A stretch of 48,079 bases of DNA, from the NCBI GenBank assembly GCA_015065935.1, contig SVPI01000014.1, positions 1-48,079 of the forward strand, written 5' to 3'. Numbering within the stretch: the stretch's first letter is position 1; every line of letters starts with the position of its first letter. Under the pieces are notes generated by a model that was not told the origin of the DNA, did not search any database, and saw only the letters and a program-made list of their open reading frames with translations. Shown here piece by piece: positions 8,595 to 17,094 of the stretch. The stretch is from Oscillospiraceae bacterium (GTDB lineage Bacteria; Bacillota; Clostridia; Oscillospirales; Acutalibacteraceae). A program made the translations under genes and the position numbers.

Positions 8595-9320
8595 GTGAGA
8601 ATTATCAATATCAGTGATATCTTAGGGAAGGAATCGGCGCCTGCCATTGAGTTTCGTGGCGTTTCAAAGACCTACATAAGCGGCACCCACGCTCTGGAAG
8701 ATGTTAATGTGCGCATTAATAAAGGCGAATTTGTTTTCGTGGTTGGCTCCTCCGGCGCCGGTAAAAGTACCTTTATGAAGCTTATTATGCGAGAAGAAAA
8801 GGCCAATACAGGCGAAATTTTCGTTAATGGTTTTAATCTTACAAAAATGCCCAGAAAACAGGTGCCAATGCTTCGCCGTACAATGGGAATTGTTTTTCAG
8901 GATTTCCGCCTTATACCCACAATGAATGTTTTTGACAATGTTGCCTTTGCAATGCACGTTATTGGTGCTTCAAGCCGCAAAATTCGTGTTGAGGTATCAA
9001 AGGCATTAAGCAAGGTTTCCCTTGGCCATAAGGCACGCTCAATGCCTAGCCAGCTTTCAGGTGGTGAGCAGCAGCGCGTGGGTCTTGCACGTGCTCTCGT
9101 TAATGCTCCTGACCTTATTATTGCCGACGAGCCCACAGGTAACGTTGACCCCACAATGTCTTATGAAATCGTTAACCTGCTTACCGAAATTAACAAACGC
9201 GGCACCACAATTTTAATGGTTACACACGACCATAACCTTGTTCGTGATTTTAAGCACCGCGTAATTATGCTTGATGGCGGCAGAATTGTTGCCGATAATA
9301 TGGGAGGTGACGCTCAGTGA
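8595..9320 (+). CDS. ftsE: Cell division ATP-binding protein FtsE
   Basis: A 241-residue ABC ATPase that powers the FtsEX complex, which activates peptidoglycan hydrolases at the division site or side wall. Walker A is GSSGAGKST (51-59), the signature is LSGGEQQ (154-160), and Walker B is LIIADEPT (174-181). The GTG start gives an N-terminal extension of about 17 residues before the usual [10 protein letters not shown] opening. Its ribosome site is weak, so the start is uncertain and coupling to the upstream gene is likely. The 3' end overlaps ftsX by 4 bp. Confidence 0.93.
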   Translation: MRIINISDILGKESAPAIEFRGVSKTYISGTHALEDVNVRINKGEFVFVVGSSGAGKSTFMKLIMREEKANTGEIFVNGFNLTKMPRKQVPMLRRTMGIVFQDFRLIPTMNVFDNVAFAMHVIGASSRKIRVEVSKALSKVSLGHKARSMPSQLSGGEQQRVGLARALVNAPDLIIADEPTGNVDPTMSYEIVNLLTEINKRGTTILMVTHDHNLVRDFKHRVIMLDGGRIVADNMGGDAQ

Positions 9321-10408
9321 ACCTCCAAAGTGTAAAATATTTAACCAAAGAGGGTATTAAGAACATTTGGGTTAACCGCCTTATGTCGCTTGCCTCGGTG
9401 GGCGTTTTGGTTGCCTGTATGGTGCTTATAGGTTTATCCCTTTTAATCACCGCTAATGTTGATTTAGCCCTTGGTAATCTTGAAAAGCAAAATGTTGTTA
9501 TGGTTTATTTTAACGACTATAACTCGGTGCTTTACGGCGATAAAAGCGATGCAACATCATCTGAAACTTCTTTAACAAGCAGTGATGCCACCTCTGAAAC
9601 ATCATCCGGTGATGAGTCTGAGAGCGGTACCTCATCCTCTGCCGAAAATAAGGTTGATATTAACGGCATCAGCGAAAACGATTACATTATTCACAACGAG
9701 GCAGAAGCCAGAGCACTTTGCGCACAAATTGAAAAGCTTGATAACATTTTAAGTGTTGAATATGTTTCAAGCGAGCAGGCCCTTTCAAATATTAAGGAGA
9801 CAATGCTTGACGGTAAAGAAAAGTATTTTGAATTCCTTGATGAGGAATATGGCAACCCTCTATCTGATGGCGCCAAGGTTGTTATGGATGACCTTTCTAA
9901 ATTTGATGAAACAATTGGCAGAATTAAGGCCTTAAATGGTGTCGATTCGATTGTTTCTCAAAACGATTTGGCCGAAAAAATTACCGCTATTAAAAACGGT
10001 ATCGGCACTGCAGGTGTGTGGATTGTGGCAATTCTGCTCATAATCTCCCTGGTAATCGTTTCTAACACCATTCGTGTTACAATGTACAACAGAAAGCTTG
10101 AAATCAGCATTATGAAGGCGGTTGGTGCAACCGATTCATTTATCAGAATTCCCTTTGTTGTTGAGGGTGTTACAATCGGTTTAATCTCGGCAGTTATTTC
10201 AGAAGGCTTTGTTTATTTCTGCTACCGCGTTGCAACCGAAACACTTAAAACAACACTTGGAACAAGTGATATTGTTACCTTCGGCTCAATGGCTTGGATT
10301 TTATTGCTTGTTTTTGTGGCGATTGGTGTTTTAGCAGGTACCATTGGCAGTGTTATTATGATAAGCAAATATCTTAAAAGAGAGGGCAGTGAATTTGCTG
10401 CAATCTAA
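9317..10408 (+). CDS. ftsX: Cell division protein FtsX
   Basis: The permease partner of FtsE, 363 residues. One membrane segment lies near the N-terminus (about 25-46), then a large extracellular domain, then three segments in the C-terminal third (about 232-252, 280-300 and 325-350). The cytoplasmic KAVGATDSFIR is typical of the family. The extracellular domain carries an unusual Ser/Thr/Glu-rich low-complexity insert at about 77-110, absent from most FtsX proteins. The GTG start overlaps the ftsE stop (GTGA), implying translational coupling. Confidence 0.93.
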   Translation: MNLQSVKYLTKEGIKNIWVNRLMSLASVGVLVACMVLIGLSLLITANVDLALGNLEKQNVVMVYFNDYNSVLYGDKSDATSSETSLTSSDATSETSSGDESESGTSSSAENKVDINGISENDYIIHNEAEARALCAQIEKLDNILSVEYVSSEQALSNIKETMLDGKEKYFEFLDEEYGNPLSDGAKVVMDDLSKFDETIGRIKALNGVDSIVSQNDLAEKITAIKNGIGTAGVWIVAILLIISLVIVSNTIRVTMYNRKLEISIMKAVGATDSFIRIPFVVEGVTIGLISAVISEGFVYFCYRVATETLKTTLGTSDIVTFGSMAWILLLVFVAIGVLAGTIGSVIMISKYLKREGSEFAAI

Positions 10409-10421
10409 AAAAGGAGTATTT

Positions 10422-11615
10422 ATGTTTTTAAAATCATTCAAACGCATTCTTGCAGTTTTAATGTGTGTTTTAATTGTGGCTATTATCCCGCTTTCGGCTT
10501 CCGCAATGACGGTTAGCGAAATGCAAAGCGAAATTGACCGCCTTGAAAAGGAAGCGGCCGACCTTAAGGCAGATATTAATTACCTTAAAAATCAAAAGGC
10601 GTCAAAGCAAAAAATTAAGGATGCTCTCGATAAACAAATTAATAATCTGCAATCTCAAATCAATGTTTGTATTGATAGAATAAATAAGGTTGAAGCAGAA
10701 ATCGCCGCAAGCGAGGCTAAAATCAAGGAAAAGAATGTTGAGATTGAGGATAGTAAAACCCTATTTAAAAAGCGTATTCGCGCAATTTATATGAGCAATA
10801 CAGGCAGCAACATTCAAATTCTTCTCGGTGCCGAAAACTTTGCTGATTTTCTCGCTCTTTCCGAGCTTACCCGCGATGTTTCCGCAAGGGACAAGCAGTT
10901 AATTGCCGATATCATTAAAACCATTGATGAAATTCAGGCAGAAATAAAGAAGAACGAGGAACGCATTGCCGAACAAAATGCAATAAAAAAGGACCTTGAT
11001 GCAAAGCAGGCTGAAATTGAAAAGCAGGCCGCCGAAATTCAGGGCGTTATTAAGGACCTTTCTGCTGACCAAAATGAGTTACAGGCTGACCTTAATAAGA
11101 TTGAAAGAGATAAAGACAGTTATCTTGACAAAATTATTCAGCAGTCGGGTGGCACAACAGGTAAGTATGATGGTTCCGCCTTTATATGGCCTCTTCCCGG
11201 TCATTATATCTTAACGTCGGGCTTCGGTCCTCGTTGGGGCAGGCACCACAGCGGTATTGATATTTCGGGTTATGGCGTTGCCAATGCAAAAATTGTTGCA
11301 GCTGCAAGCGGCACGGTTTATGATACGGCGAACTATTGTCAGCACAACTATCCTTCCTTCTGCGGCTGTGGCGGCGGATGGGGAAGATATGTTATCCTTG
11401 ATAACGGTCGTGGTTCTGACGGTAAGACCTACCATACGGTTTATGGACATATGAGCCGTACAGCGGTAAGCCTTGGTCAAAGGGTTGTTAAAGGCCAGGT
11501 TATTGGTTATGTTGGCAACACAGGTAACTCAACAGGTGCACACCTTCATTTTGAGGTTTGGGTAAACAAGGTTCGTGTTGACCCCGAGGATTACGTTGGT
11601 ACAACAGCAAAATAA
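10422..11615 (+). CDS. Secreted M23-family peptidoglycan peptidase (EnvC/CwlO-like partner of FtsEX)
   Basis: A 397-residue protein. It has a signal peptide (residues 1-28, ending SASA), a long coiled-coil (about 31-250), and a C-terminal LytM/M23 domain with HHSGIDIS and GAHLHFEVW, which supply zinc ligands and catalytic His. A Cys-rich insertion (CQHNYPSFCGCGGG) sits inside the catalytic domain. Coiled-coil plus M23 directly after ftsEX matches hydrolases or activators controlled by FtsEX, such as EnvC in E. coli. I chose the ATG at 10422 because AAAGGAG is 6 bp upstream and the signal peptide then starts correctly; an upstream in-frame start would overlap ftsX. Confidence 0.9.
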   Translation: MFLKSFKRILAVLMCVLIVAIIPLSASAMTVSEMQSEIDRLEKEAADLKADINYLKNQKASKQKIKDALDKQINNLQSQINVCIDRINKVEAEIAASEAKIKEKNVEIEDSKTLFKKRIRAIYMSNTGSNIQILLGAENFADFLALSELTRDVSARDKQLIADIIKTIDEIQAEIKKNEERIAEQNAIKKDLDAKQAEIEKQAAEIQGVIKDLSADQNELQADLNKIERDKDSYLDKIIQQSGGTTGKYDGSAFIWPLPGHYILTSGFGPRWGRHHSGIDISGYGVANAKIVAAASGTVYDTANYCQHNYPSFCGCGGGWGRYVILDNGRGSDGKTYHTVYGHMSRTAVSLGQRVVKGQVIGYVGNTGNSTGAHLHFEVWVNKVRVDPEDYVGTTAK

Positions 11616-11621
11616 CATATT

Positions 11622-11648
11622 TTAAGGGCGGTTTTCCGCCCTTGTTTT
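11622..11648 (+). terminator. Terminator after the M23 peptidase
   Basis: The hairpin AAGGGCGG-tttt-CCGCCCTT is followed by T6. It ends the CdaR-ftsE-ftsX-peptidase operon. Confidence 0.9.
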
Positions 11649-11662
11649 TTAGAGGAATTTTT

Positions 11663-12148
11663 ATGAAATATGTAGCATTAAGGCGGGTGGTGGGACTTGT
11701 CCTTACCGTTTTCCTAATGATTTTTATTTTTTCAATGTCGGCACAAAACGCCGAGGTTTCAAACCAGACAAGTGGGGGAGTAATACGGTTTACCGTTAGC
11801 CTCCTTTATCCGGGATTTAACGGCCTTGGTGAGCAGGCACAAAACCAAATTATTTCATCCCTTCAAGGTTTTGTTCGAAGCACAGCACATTTTTTGGTGT
11901 TTGCGGCCCTTTGCTTTTCTAACCTGATTTTTACCCTTACACTCGAAAAATTAAAACTTTTAATGAGATATCTATCATCTATAATTTTTTCTGTTTTATA
12001 TGCTGTAAGCGATGAAATTCATCAGCTTTTTGTTCCCGGCAGGGCATTTCAGTTTACCGATGTTTTGGTTGACACCTTAGGCATAATGCTGGGTGCCGCA
12101 GTTATGTATTTAATAATGAAACTAATAAAAAAACGGACTCTAAATTAG
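11663..12148 (+). CDS. VanZ family membrane protein
   Basis: A 161-residue integral membrane protein with about four hydrophobic segments. It carries the VanZ signature SDEIHQLFVPGR followed by two conserved Asp residues (TDVLVDTLG). VanZ-like proteins are linked to low-level teicoplanin resistance in enterococci, but most genomic members have no known function. I chose the ATG at 11663, with AGAGGA upstream; an upstream in-frame TTG lies in the preceding terminator. Confidence 0.85.
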   Translation: MKYVALRRVVGLVLTVFLMIFIFSMSAQNAEVSNQTSGGVIRFTVSLLYPGFNGLGEQAQNQIISSLQGFVRSTAHFLVFAALCFSNLIFTLTLEKLKLLMRYLSSIIFSVLYAVSDEIHQLFVPGRAFQFTDVLVDTLGIMLGAAVMYLIMKLIKKRTLN

Positions 12149-12161
12149 AGCCCGTTTTACT
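12127..12161. terminator. Bidirectional terminator between vanZ and the small Cys-rich gene
   Basis: The hairpin AAAACGG-act-CTAAATTAGag-CCCGTTTT has T-runs on both sides and serves the two convergent genes. Confidence 0.8.
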
Positions 12162-12166
12162 TTTAA

Positions 12167-12277
12167 CTAGCAGCAACCGCAGTTGTTGCTGTCACCGTTA
12201 CCGCAACCGCCACAGCAGAAGAGGATGAGGATAAGGATGATAATCCAAGTGCAGTTGTTACCGCCAAAGTTACACAT
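12167..12277 (-). CDS. Small Cys/Gly-rich hydrophobic protein (YjcZ-like)
   Basis: A 36-residue open frame. It begins MCNFGGNNCTW, continues with a short run of Ile/Leu (about residues 12-20), then a Cys/Gly/Asn-rich tail ending NNCGCC, with nine Cys in all. The ATG is preceded by AAGGGGG at proper spacing, and a bidirectional terminator follows the stop. The Gly/Cys head and tail around one hydrophobic run resemble the small YjcZ-type proteins of spore-forming Firmicutes. A different, longer frame overlaps it on the same strand but lacks these features. Function is unknown; a spore-coat or envelope role is inference. Confidence 0.65.
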   Translation of the reverse strand: MCNFGGNNCTWIIILILILFCCGGCGNGDSNNCGCC

Positions 12278-12308
12278 AAAGCAAACCCCCTTTTTCTTTT
12301 TTCACCAC

Positions 12309-12335
12309 ATACTATGTTTTTGAAATTAAAAGTGT
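12309..12335 (-). promoter_or_regulatory. Possible sporulation-sigma promoter for the small Cys-rich gene
   Basis: On the minus strand AC is followed 17 bp later by CATAGTAT, which fits the AC-16/17-CATANNNT pattern of mother-cell sigma factors (SigE/SigK). No good sigma-A promoter was seen. This is weak evidence on its own. Confidence 0.3.
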
Positions 12336-12456
12336 TACTTTGCTCACTACCTTTGAAAAGTTTAAAAAAGCGAGAAAAAAGCAGTAAATCAAAGAAAATA
12401 AGAGATTTTAGCGTAAAAGTAGGGAAAATCATATGAAACCGAGCAAAAAACGGACT

Positions 12457-12485
12457 TTGACTTTTCCTGACTTTTAATTTACAAT
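12457..12485 (+). promoter_or_regulatory. ctsR operon promoter
   Basis: TTGACT (12457-12462) and TACAAT (12480-12485) with a 17-bp spacer, just upstream of the CtsR operator. Confidence 0.8.
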
Positions 12486-12488
12486 AAA

Positions 12489-12505
12489 GGTCAAAGAAAG
12501 TCAAA
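12489..12505 (+). promoter_or_regulatory. CtsR operator
   Basis: GGTCAAAGAAAGTCAAA matches the known CtsR heptad direct repeat, with half-sites 10 bp apart. It covers the expected transcription start, so CtsR would repress its own operon and release it on heat or protein stress. A degenerate reverse-oriented site (TTTGAC...CCTGAC, 12456-12471) overlaps the -35. Confidence 0.88.
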
Positions 12506-12521
12506 AAGGAGGCTTTAAGTT

Positions 12522-12974
12522 ATGAGAATGAGCGATTTGATAACGGCAAAAATTATTGAAATGCTAAACGGCTCGGAAGAAAACATTGCCGAAATTCAGC
12601 GCAATGAATTAGCCACACTTATGGGCTGTGCGCCTAGCCAAATTAACTATGTTTTATCATCCCGCTTCACTCCCGAACACGGCTATATTATAGAAAGCCG
12701 CAGGGGAGGCGGAGGATATATTCGCATAACTCGGGTTAAACTCAGTCATTCAAATGCCCTAATGCACATTATAAATTCAATAGGGGAAACTATAGATTCC
12801 TTAGCCGCCAGGGTTGTTATTGAGAACTGTCTTGAAATAGGTCTTATTAATAAACAGGCCGCTACTATGACCGCCGCGGCAATTTCAAATTCGGTAATGC
12901 AAAGAATTCCTGTTGAATTTAGGGAATACCTGCGTGCTTCAATTTTAAAACAAATGTTACTTACTCAAATTTAA
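12522..12974 (+). CDS. ctsR: CtsR transcriptional repressor
   Basis: The 150-residue class III heat-shock repressor of low-GC Gram-positives. The N-terminal DNA-binding half has the family features MRMSDLITAKIIEML and the glycine-rich wing SRRGGGGYIRI (about residues 59-69), whose RGGGGY loop is the thermosensing and DNA-contacting wing. Length is normal. AAAGGAGG precedes the ATG. It heads the ctsR-mcsA-mcsB-clpC operon and is preceded by its own operator. The final base of its TAA stop coincides with the start of a repeat-element end. Confidence 0.95.
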   Translation: MRMSDLITAKIIEMLNGSEENIAEIQRNELATLMGCAPSQINYVLSSRFTPEHGYIIESRRGGGGYIRITRVKLSHSNALMHIINSIGETIDSLAARVVIENCLEIGLINKQAATMTAAAISNSVMQRIPVEFREYLRASILKQMLLTQI

Positions 12975-13013
12975 ATTGGCGAGAGTCGAACCCGATACGG
13001 TTTCGCTCTACCT
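12974..13013 (+). repeat. Solitary end of the 273-bp MITE-like element
   Basis: About 35-40 bp that match the outer end of the two full elements elsewhere in the window (CGAGAGTCGAACCC, then TACGGTTTCGCTC). Only one end is present. It fills the ctsR-mcsA gap and stops just before the mcsA ribosome site AGAGGTG. Confidence 0.75.
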
Positions 13014-13028
13014 TAGAGGTGAAAGATT

Positions 13029-13523
13029 ATGATGTGTGAAAACTGTGGAAAAAATCCTGCAACAACCCATATCCATACGGTTATTAACGGTGTGGTTACC
13101 GACAAAAATCTTTGCGGCTACTGTGCCGCGGCGCAGGGTCTTATTAACCCCGCCAAAACCAGCCTTACCGATATGCTAATTTCAATGTTCGGTGATAGTC
13201 TTGCAAAAACAAAATTATCTAACACAACACGCTGCAGCATTTGCGGTGCAACCTTTTCCGATTTTGCTGAAACAGGCAAGGCAGGCTGCGCAAACTGCTA
13301 CAAAACCTTTTATGATGAACTGCTGCCCTATTTAAAGCGTGTTCATGGCAGTACCAAGCACACAGGCAGTCGACCCGAAAGAGCACCGCTTATTGTTAGA
13401 AGCGAAAACAAAATTGGTCAGCTCAGAAAAGAACTTAAAGAGCTAATCTTAACCGAAAATTTTGAGGAAGCTGCCAGAGTCCGCGATGAAATTAAAGAAT
13501 TGGAGGGCAAGGAAAATGAGTAG
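13029..13523 (+). CDS. mcsA: McsA, zinc-finger activator of McsB
   Basis: A 164-residue protein with four CxxC motifs: CENC, CGYC, CSIC and CANC, which bind zinc. A C-terminal UVR motif follows (LTENFEEAARVRDEIKELE). In Bacillus, McsA activates the arginine kinase McsB and modulates CtsR. AGAGGTG lies 8 bp before the first of two consecutive ATGs. The 3' end overlaps mcsB by 8 bp. Confidence 0.93.
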   Translation: MMCENCGKNPATTHIHTVINGVVTDKNLCGYCAAAQGLINPAKTSLTDMLISMFGDSLAKTKLSNTTRCSICGATFSDFAETGKAGCANCYKTFYDELLPYLKRVHGSTKHTGSRPERAPLIVRSENKIGQLRKELKELILTENFEEAARVRDEIKELEGKENE

Positions 13524-14526
13524 ATGGTATTTATCACCTGCCGAAAATAACGATATTGTTATCAGCTCGAGAATAAGAATTGCCCGAAATTTAACCGGAA
13601 TGCCTTTTCCTGTCAGAATGAGCGCGCAGGATAGGCAAAGCCTTAACGAAAGGGTTAAAAATGCTGTTGCCACAATAAACGACCCTGCCATTTCCTCGCT
13701 AAAATTCATTGAACTTGCAAAGGTTCCAAAATTAGAAATTGCGGCAATGGTTGAAAGACACGTAATCAGTGCCGATTTTGCCGCAAAGGGCGAAAACAGT
13801 GCCATTCTTTTAAATGAGGATGAAACGGTTTGCGTTATGATTGGTGAAGAAGACCACATTAGAATTCAGGTTGTTTTAGGTGGGCTGAACCTTGAAAGTG
13901 CTTATAATATTGCCTATAAAATTGAAAGACTTTTAGACAGTGCTTTGCACTTTGCCTTTGATGAGCGTCTGGGCTATTTAACCGCCTGCCCCACAAATTT
14001 AGGCACGGGTCTTAGAGCCGGTGTTATGCTGCATTTGCCCATATTAGAGGCAGAAAATTCGGTGGCAAATCTTTCGGAAAGCATTAGAAAAATCGGCTTT
14101 ACCGTTCGCGGAATTTATGGCGAGGGAAGTAGCTCAAAGGCATCAATGTACCAAATTTCAAACCAAATCACCTTGGGCATTGATGAAAAAACCGCCATTG
14201 ATAATTTAAGTGTGATTACAAAGCAAATCATCGAGCAGGAAAAACAGAGAAGGGAAGCCTTTAACAAAATAAAGCTGGAGGATATTGCTTGGCGTGCCTA
14301 CGGAAATTTGAAATTTGCTCGTGTTTTATCAAGCGAGGAAATGTTCCGTGAGGTTTCAAAGATTAAACTTGGCATAGGTATGGGCATAATAGAATGTGAG
14401 GAAACCTTGCCAATGAAAATTTTGATTGAAACACAGCCCAATATGTTAATGTGCCGTTTCGGCAATATGGCCCCCGATGAAAGGGATATAAAACGCGCCG
14501 AAATGGTAAGGGCTATGCTCAAATAA
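13516..14526 (+). CDS. mcsB: McsB protein arginine kinase
   Basis: A 336-residue phosphagen-kinase-like enzyme that phosphorylates arginines on CtsR and on proteins to be degraded by ClpCP. Seen are the nucleotide-binding arginines in VISSRIRIARN near the N-terminus, the loop EEDHIRIQ, and CPTNLGTGLRAG with the conserved catalytic-region Cys. The C-terminal half is the McsB-specific dimer and phosphoarginine-recognition region. The ATG at 13516 gives the expected MSRWYL opening; the frame extends upstream only inside mcsA. Confidence 0.95.
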   Translation: MSRWYLSPAENNDIVISSRIRIARNLTGMPFPVRMSAQDRQSLNERVKNAVATINDPAISSLKFIELAKVPKLEIAAMVERHVISADFAAKGENSAILLNEDETVCVMIGEEDHIRIQVVLGGLNLESAYNIAYKIERLLDSALHFAFDERLGYLTACPTNLGTGLRAGVMLHLPILEAENSVANLSESIRKIGFTVRGIYGEGSSSKASMYQISNQITLGIDEKTAIDNLSVITKQIIEQEKQRREAFNKIKLEDIAWRAYGNLKFARVLSSEEMFREVSKIKLGIGMGIIECEETLPMKILIETQPNMLMCRFGNMAPDERDIKRAEMVRAMLK

Positions 14527-14550
14527 AAATCATTTCAGGAGTGATTCTAA

Positions 14551-16998
14551 ATGAAATACAACTTCAAAAACTTTACACAAAAGGCAAACGATGCATTAAA
14601 TCTTGCCATTGCTGCGGCCGAAACCATGGGTCACACCTACATTGGCAGTGAGCACCTGCTTTTAGGCCTGCTCCGTGAGGGCACAGGTGTTGCGGCGGTT
14701 GTGCTTAATAAATTTAATATTTATGCTGAGGATATTGTCGAGCTTATGCAGGAAAAAATCGGCACAGGGGCAAAAACAAGGCTTGGTCCCGATTATTTTA
14801 CTCCAAGAGCCAAAAGGGTTATGGAGCTTGCAATAAAAAACGGCCAGGGAGTGTCTAGCCAGCTTGTTGGCACCGAGCACATTCTTATGGGTATTCTCAG
14901 TGAAAATGATAACTATGCTGTTCGTTTCCTTGAGGATTCAGGTACCGATATTGCCGACCTTTACACCGCCCTTGCAAAGTCTATGGGGCTAGGGGTTAAT
15001 GATAAAAACCAAAAGACTGCTCGGGATAGGCGCAGTTCAAACCCCGATACCCAAACCCTGGATAAATACGGTGTTGACCTTACCGAAAGGGCAAAAGAGG
15101 GGCAAATTGACCCTGTTATCGGCCGAAATGATGAAATTCAGCGTGTGGTGCAAATTTTGTGTCGCAGAACAAAGAATAACCCCTGCTTAATCGGTGAGCC
15201 CGGTGTTGGTAAAACAGCCATTGCCGAGGGCTTGGCGCTGAAAATTGTAAGCGGTGAAATTCCCGAAATTTTAAAGGATAAGCGCATTGTATCATTAGAC
15301 CTTACAGGAATGGTTGCGGGTGCAAAATACCGTGGCGACTTTGAGGAGCGCATTAAGGCTGTTATAGATGAGGTTAAAAAGGCTGATGATGTAATTCTCT
15401 TTATTGATGAGGTGCACACTTTGGTTGGCGCAGGCTCGGCCGAGGGCGCAACCGATGCCGCAAATATTTTAAAGCCCTCCCTTGCAAGGGGCGATTTGCA
15501 GGTTATCGGCGCTACAACCCTTTCGGAATACCGCAAGAACATTGAAAAGGATGCCGCCCTTGAACGCCGCTTCCAGCCGGTTAGTGTTGAGGAGCCAAGT
15601 GAGCAGGATGCTGTTCTTATTTTAAAAGGACTCAGGGATAAATACGAAGCCCACCATAAGGTTAAAATTACCGATGAGGCTATTGATACTGCAGTAAAGC
15701 TGTCTGCCCGCTATATTAATGATAGATTTTTACCTGACAAGGCTATTGACCTTATTGATGAGGCAGGTTCTCGCGTAAGGCTTAGCGGCACCGAAATGCC
15801 GCAGGATATAAAGGGCCTTGATGAGGAAATTGCAAATCTTGAATCGGAAAAGCTTTCAGCAGTTAACGGTCAGGATTTTGAAAAGGCGGCAAAGCTTAGG
15901 GATAAGGAAAAGGAACTAAGGACAAAGAGAGAACAGCTAAAGGAAAAATGGCAGGAAAAGAACAACCACATAAACGGTGTTGTTAATGCCGAGGAAATAG
16001 CGCAAATTGTGTCCTCATGGACCGGTGTTCCGGTTGTTCAGTTAACCGAGGAGGAAAGCAAACGACTATTAAAGCTTGAAAGGGTGCTACACGAAAGAAT
16101 TGTAGGTCAGGATGAGGCCGTAACTGCCGTGTCAAAGGCAATTAGACGCAGCCGTGTGGGACTTAAAGACCCTAAAAGACCTATCGGCTCCTTTATTTTC
16201 CTTGGCCCCACGGGCGTTGGTAAAACCGAGCTTTGTAAAGCTCTGGCCGAGGCAATGTTCGGCAGTGAAAACGCAATGATAAGGCTCGATATGTCGGAGT
16301 ATATGGAAAAGCACACCGTATCCCGCCTTGTTGGCTCGCCTCCCGGCTATGTCGGTTTTGAGGAAGGTGGCCAGCTTACCGAAAAGGTAAGAAGGAATCC
16401 CTACAGCATCATTCTTTTTGATGAAATTGAAAAAGCTCATCCCGATGTTTTTAATATTTTACTACAAATCCTTGAGGACGGTATTTTAACCGATTCCCAG
16501 GGCCGCAGGGTTGATTTTAAGAACAGCGTTATTATTATGACCTCCAATGTTGGAGCAAGGCTTATTACCGAAAAGAAAATAGCCTTTGGTTTTGGCGATG
16601 AGGTTAGCGGCAGTGCCGATGATAACACCATTAAGGAAAATGTGCTGGGTGAACTTAAAAAGGCCTTTAAACCTGAATTTTTAAACCGTGTGGATGATAT
16701 TGTGGTGTTTAAAAAGTTAAATCAGAATGATATCACCGAAATTGCTGTTAAAATGCTTGAAAACCTTAAAAAGCGCCTTGCTGAAATGGGTGTTGATATT
16801 GATTTTGGCGAAGAGGTTGCAAAGCAGCTTTCCCTTAAGGGCTTTGATGATGTTTACGGTGCAAGACCTCTGCGCCGAGAAATTAGAAGCGAAATTGAGG
16901 ATGCTTTAAGTGAGGCAATCCTTGATGGCAGTATAAATAAGCAGGATAAAATCCTTTGCACCGTGGCAGATGGCAAATATGTCTTCGAAAAACAGTAA
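14551..16998 (+). CDS. clpC: ClpC, AAA+ unfoldase of the ClpCP protease
   Basis: An 815-residue protein. The N-domain double repeat (1-145) binds adaptors and phosphoarginine. The first AAA module has Walker A GEPGVGKT (about 215) and FIDEVH. A middle region with a UVR-like segment ([14 protein letters not shown], about 442) marks ClpC rather than ClpB. The second AAA module has GPTGVGKTE (about 552) and [10 protein letters not shown]. Length is normal. CAGGAGTG precedes the ATG. It is the last gene of the stress operon; the partner protease ClpP is not in the window. Confidence 0.96.
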   Translation: MKYNFKNFTQKANDALNLAIAAAETMGHTYIGSEHLLLGLLREGTGVAAVVLNKFNIYAEDIVELMQEKIGTGAKTRLGPDYFTPRAKRVMELAIKNGQGVSSQLVGTEHILMGILSENDNYAVRFLEDSGTDIADLYTALAKSMGLGVNDKNQKTARDRRSSNPDTQTLDKYGVDLTERAKEGQIDPVIGRNDEIQRVVQILCRRTKNNPCLIGEPGVGKTAIAEGLALKIVSGEIPEILKDKRIVSLDLTGMVAGAKYRGDFEERIKAVIDEVKKADDVILFIDEVHTLVGAGSAEGATDAANILKPSLARGDLQVIGATTLSEYRKNIEKDAALERRFQPVSVEEPSEQDAVLILKGLRDKYEAHHKVKITDEAIDTAVKLSARYINDRFLPDKAIDLIDEAGSRVRLSGTEMPQDIKGLDEEIANLESEKLSAVNGQDFEKAAKLRDKEKELRTKREQLKEKWQEKNNHINGVVNAEEIAQIVSSWTGVPVVQLTEEESKRLLKLERVLHERIVGQDEAVTAVSKAIRRSRVGLKDPKRPIGSFIFLGPTGVGKTELCKALAEAMFGSENAMIRLDMSEYMEKHTVSRLVGSPPGYVGFEEGGQLTEKVRRNPYSIILFDEIEKAHPDVFNILLQILEDGILTDSQGRRVDFKNSVIIMTSNVGARLITEKKIAFGFGDEVSGSADDNTIKENVLGELKKAFKPEFLNRVDDIVVFKKLNQNDITEIAVKMLENLKKRLAEMGVDIDFGEEVAKQLSLKGFDDVYGARPLRREIRSEIEDALSEAILDGSINKQDKILCTVADGKYVFEKQ

Positions 16999-17001
16999 AA
17001 C

Positions 17002-17033
17002 AGAGAGCACCGAAACGGTGCTCTCTCATTTTA
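17002..17033 (+). terminator. Terminator of the ctsR operon
   Basis: The hairpin AGAGAGCACCG-aaa-CGGTGCTCTCT is followed by a T-rich stretch. Confidence 0.9.
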
Positions 17034-17062
17034 TTGACAAAATATTAAAGGATAGGTATAAT
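17034..17062 (+). promoter_or_regulatory. Promoter of the flavoprotein pair
   Basis: A consensus sigma-A promoter: TTGACA (17034-17039) and TATAAT (17057-17062) 17 bp apart. Confidence 0.85.
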
Positions 17063-17094
17063 TTTAGTATATTATTTCAAAAAGGAAATGTGTA

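Noticed and set aside
12163-12504. 113-residue minus-strand frame upstream of ctsR
   Set aside because: It runs through the ctsR promoter and has low-complexity Ser/Ala/Val sequence; the 36-residue frame at 12167-12277 has the ribosome site and a sensible composition.
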